This document shows positions 6,158 through 6,941 of a stretch of 6,941 nucleotides of DNA, one piece after another. Location of the stretch: positions 1 to 6,941 of the forward strand of contig JALGTV010000073.1 of assembly GCA_029821215.1 (NCBI GenBank), written 5' to 3'. Every line of letters starts with the position of its first letter. Position 1 is the stretch's first letter. The position numbers and the translations under genes were made by a program. This DNA is from Candidatus Zipacnadia bacterium. Its GTDB lineage: Bacteria; Armatimonadota; Zipacnadia; Zipacnadales; Zipacnadaceae. Below the pieces are notes generated by a model. It was not told the DNA's origin and did no database searches. It was given only the letters and a program-made list of their open reading frames with translations.

Positions 6158-6268
6158 TACGTATCAAGACCGTCTGCACGAATTAGTGCGGCAAGGTGCC
6201 ATCTAAAATACTTTCTGCCGCCAGTGATGTTGTAGCGTATCACGATAGCATGGATGGCGTTTTTGACT
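6158..6268. other. Unassigned convergent intergenic segment
   Basis: These 111 bp lie between the MITE-like element and the stop of the minus-strand glycosidase-like gene. A weak inverted pair GCGGCA / TGCCGC with a long loop and a T5 run at about 6258-6262 are the only structures seen. Neither makes a convincing terminator in either direction. I recognise no gene here. Confidence 0.4.
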
Positions 6269-6941
6269 CTAATCTGCCACCACCAGCAGCTGGCCTTTGG
6301 CGGACTCAACTGGTATGGGCTGATCCGGAGCAAACTCGGCGGTATCCTGGAAGTTGGCAATAGGCAGTGCGGTCAGGGTGGCCGGCTCCAGCCCCAGAGC
6401 CTGCCAGTCGATATCCAGGTTCACCTCAACCGCCGCTTCCGCCCAACTGGCCAGGGCAATCAATGCCTTATCCTGCTTGCGGTAAACCGTAGCCAGGATA
6501 TCCTCGCGGTCGGTCTGCACCGGGCAGTCTGGGTCCCAGTAGCCAATCATCTCGGCATCCTGAATGCCGAACTCGTCCCAGAACTTCCACATCGCGCGAT
6601 GTGAGTCTAACATTTCGCTGGTCAGTCCGAAGGGAATGCCTGAGATCTCTACTAGCCAGAAGTCCGGGCTGCGATTGTAGTCGAACTGTTCCCCGAACCA
6701 CAGATCGCTAAGGTAAGGGAAGTGCTCCATAAACACACTGGAGGGACCTACGTGGGGACCACCGTCGGGACCGGGACCGTAACAGTCGTTACAGTGGAAC
6801 TGCATGCGGTAAGGGTAATTGCCGGTAGTCCGATACAGAACCTTGGCCACACGCTTCATTCGCTCCCGGTCGTAGCGAATACCATCCATATAGAGGCCAT
6901 CAACGCCGGTATTTTCCACCAGCCAGTGCCAGCCTTCGAGG
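6269..6941 (-). CDS. Glycoside-hydrolase-like protein (DUF6067-like), C-terminal part
   Basis: The frame is open from the right window edge to a TAG at 6271-6269, giving about 224 residues of a longer protein whose N-terminus is outside. It reads LEGWHWLVENTGVDGLYMDG before continuing. A GTG at 6919 lies inside this conserved segment and is not the start. GVDGLYMDGIRYDRERM followed by KRVAKVLY resembles the end of a TIM-barrel beta-strand with a catalytic-type acidic residue, as in the uncharacterised glycosidase-like DUF6067/GH123-related group (recalled, not searched). Later aromatic-rich segments (HFPYLSDLWFGEQFDYNRSPDFW) suit a carbohydrate cleft. The last 70 or so residues (KALIALASWAEAAVEVNLDIDW) look like a beta-sandwich tail. 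It is convergent with the operon. It could release the sugar the operon consumes; this is inference. Location and signal peptide cannot be judged. Confidence 0.8.
   Translation of the reverse strand, partial: LEGWHWLVENTGVDGLYMDGIRYDRERMKRVAKVLYRTTGNYPYRMQFHCNDCYGPGPDGGPHVGPSSVFMEHFPYLSDLWFGEQFDYNRSPDFWLVEISGIPFGLTSEMLDSHRAMWKFWDEFGIQDAEMIGYWDPDCPVQTDREDILATVYRKQDKALIALASWAEAAVEVNLDIDWQALGLEPATLTALPIANFQDTAEFAPDQPIPVESAKGQLLVVAD

Noticed and set aside
6157..6360. 67-codon minus-strand frame ending at the edge of the right terminal repeat, considered as a transposase remnant
   Set aside because: Its first half overlaps the glycosidase-like gene in another frame, no DDE motif is visible, and the orientation relative to the inverted repeat is wrong for an element lying to its right.

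Overview
The window looks like a bacterial accessory catabolic locus of moderately high GC. It holds seven protein-coding genes, one of them cut off by the right edge. I see no rRNA, tRNA, CRISPR array or intact transposase. The gene types (an MDR dehydrogenase, a Gfo/Idh/MocA oxidoreductase, a VOC protein, two different aldolases, a glycosidase-like protein) and the dispersed palindromic repeats resemble sugar-utilisation loci of uncultured environmental lineages such as Latescibacterota, Poribacteria or Planctomycetota. That taxonomic guess is weak and comes from gene content only.

Layout: positions 12-1352 (minus) encode a class III PLP-dependent aminotransferase related to glutamate-1-semialdehyde aminomutase. 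A 395-bp divergent intergenic region (1353-1747) follows. It holds three head-to-tail copies of a 39-bp repeat, each with an internal dyad, and a possible short leader ORF with a strong Shine-Dalgarno just before the next gene. From 1748 to 5988 five plus-strand genes run collinearly: an LsrF-like class I aldolase/thiolase, a zinc-dependent medium-chain dehydrogenase, a small VOC metalloprotein overlapping the dehydrogenase by 8 bp, a zinc class II (FucA/adducin-type) aldolase, and a Gfo/Idh/MocA oxidoreductase. A 280-bp convergent gap (5989-6268) contains a 145-bp MITE-like element with perfect 15-bp terminal inverted repeats around a GC-rich REP-like hairpin. The last gene (6269 to the right edge, minus) is the C-terminal part of a glycoside-hydrolase-like protein that resembles the DUF6067 group.

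Working model (inference): the five plus-strand genes form an operon that oxidises a sugar, polyol or sugar acid (MDR and Gfo/Idh enzymes), possibly isomerises or epimerises an intermediate (VOC), and cleaves it (class II aldolase and LsrF-like enzyme). The divergent aminotransferase may handle an amino-sugar or keto/aldehyde intermediate. The window contains no kinase, transporter or regulator, so the substrate cannot be assigned. The most notable points are an LsrF-type enzyme outside any autoinducer-2 operon and paired with a second aldolase of a different fold, the repeat array in the shared control region, and the nested mobile-type element downstream.
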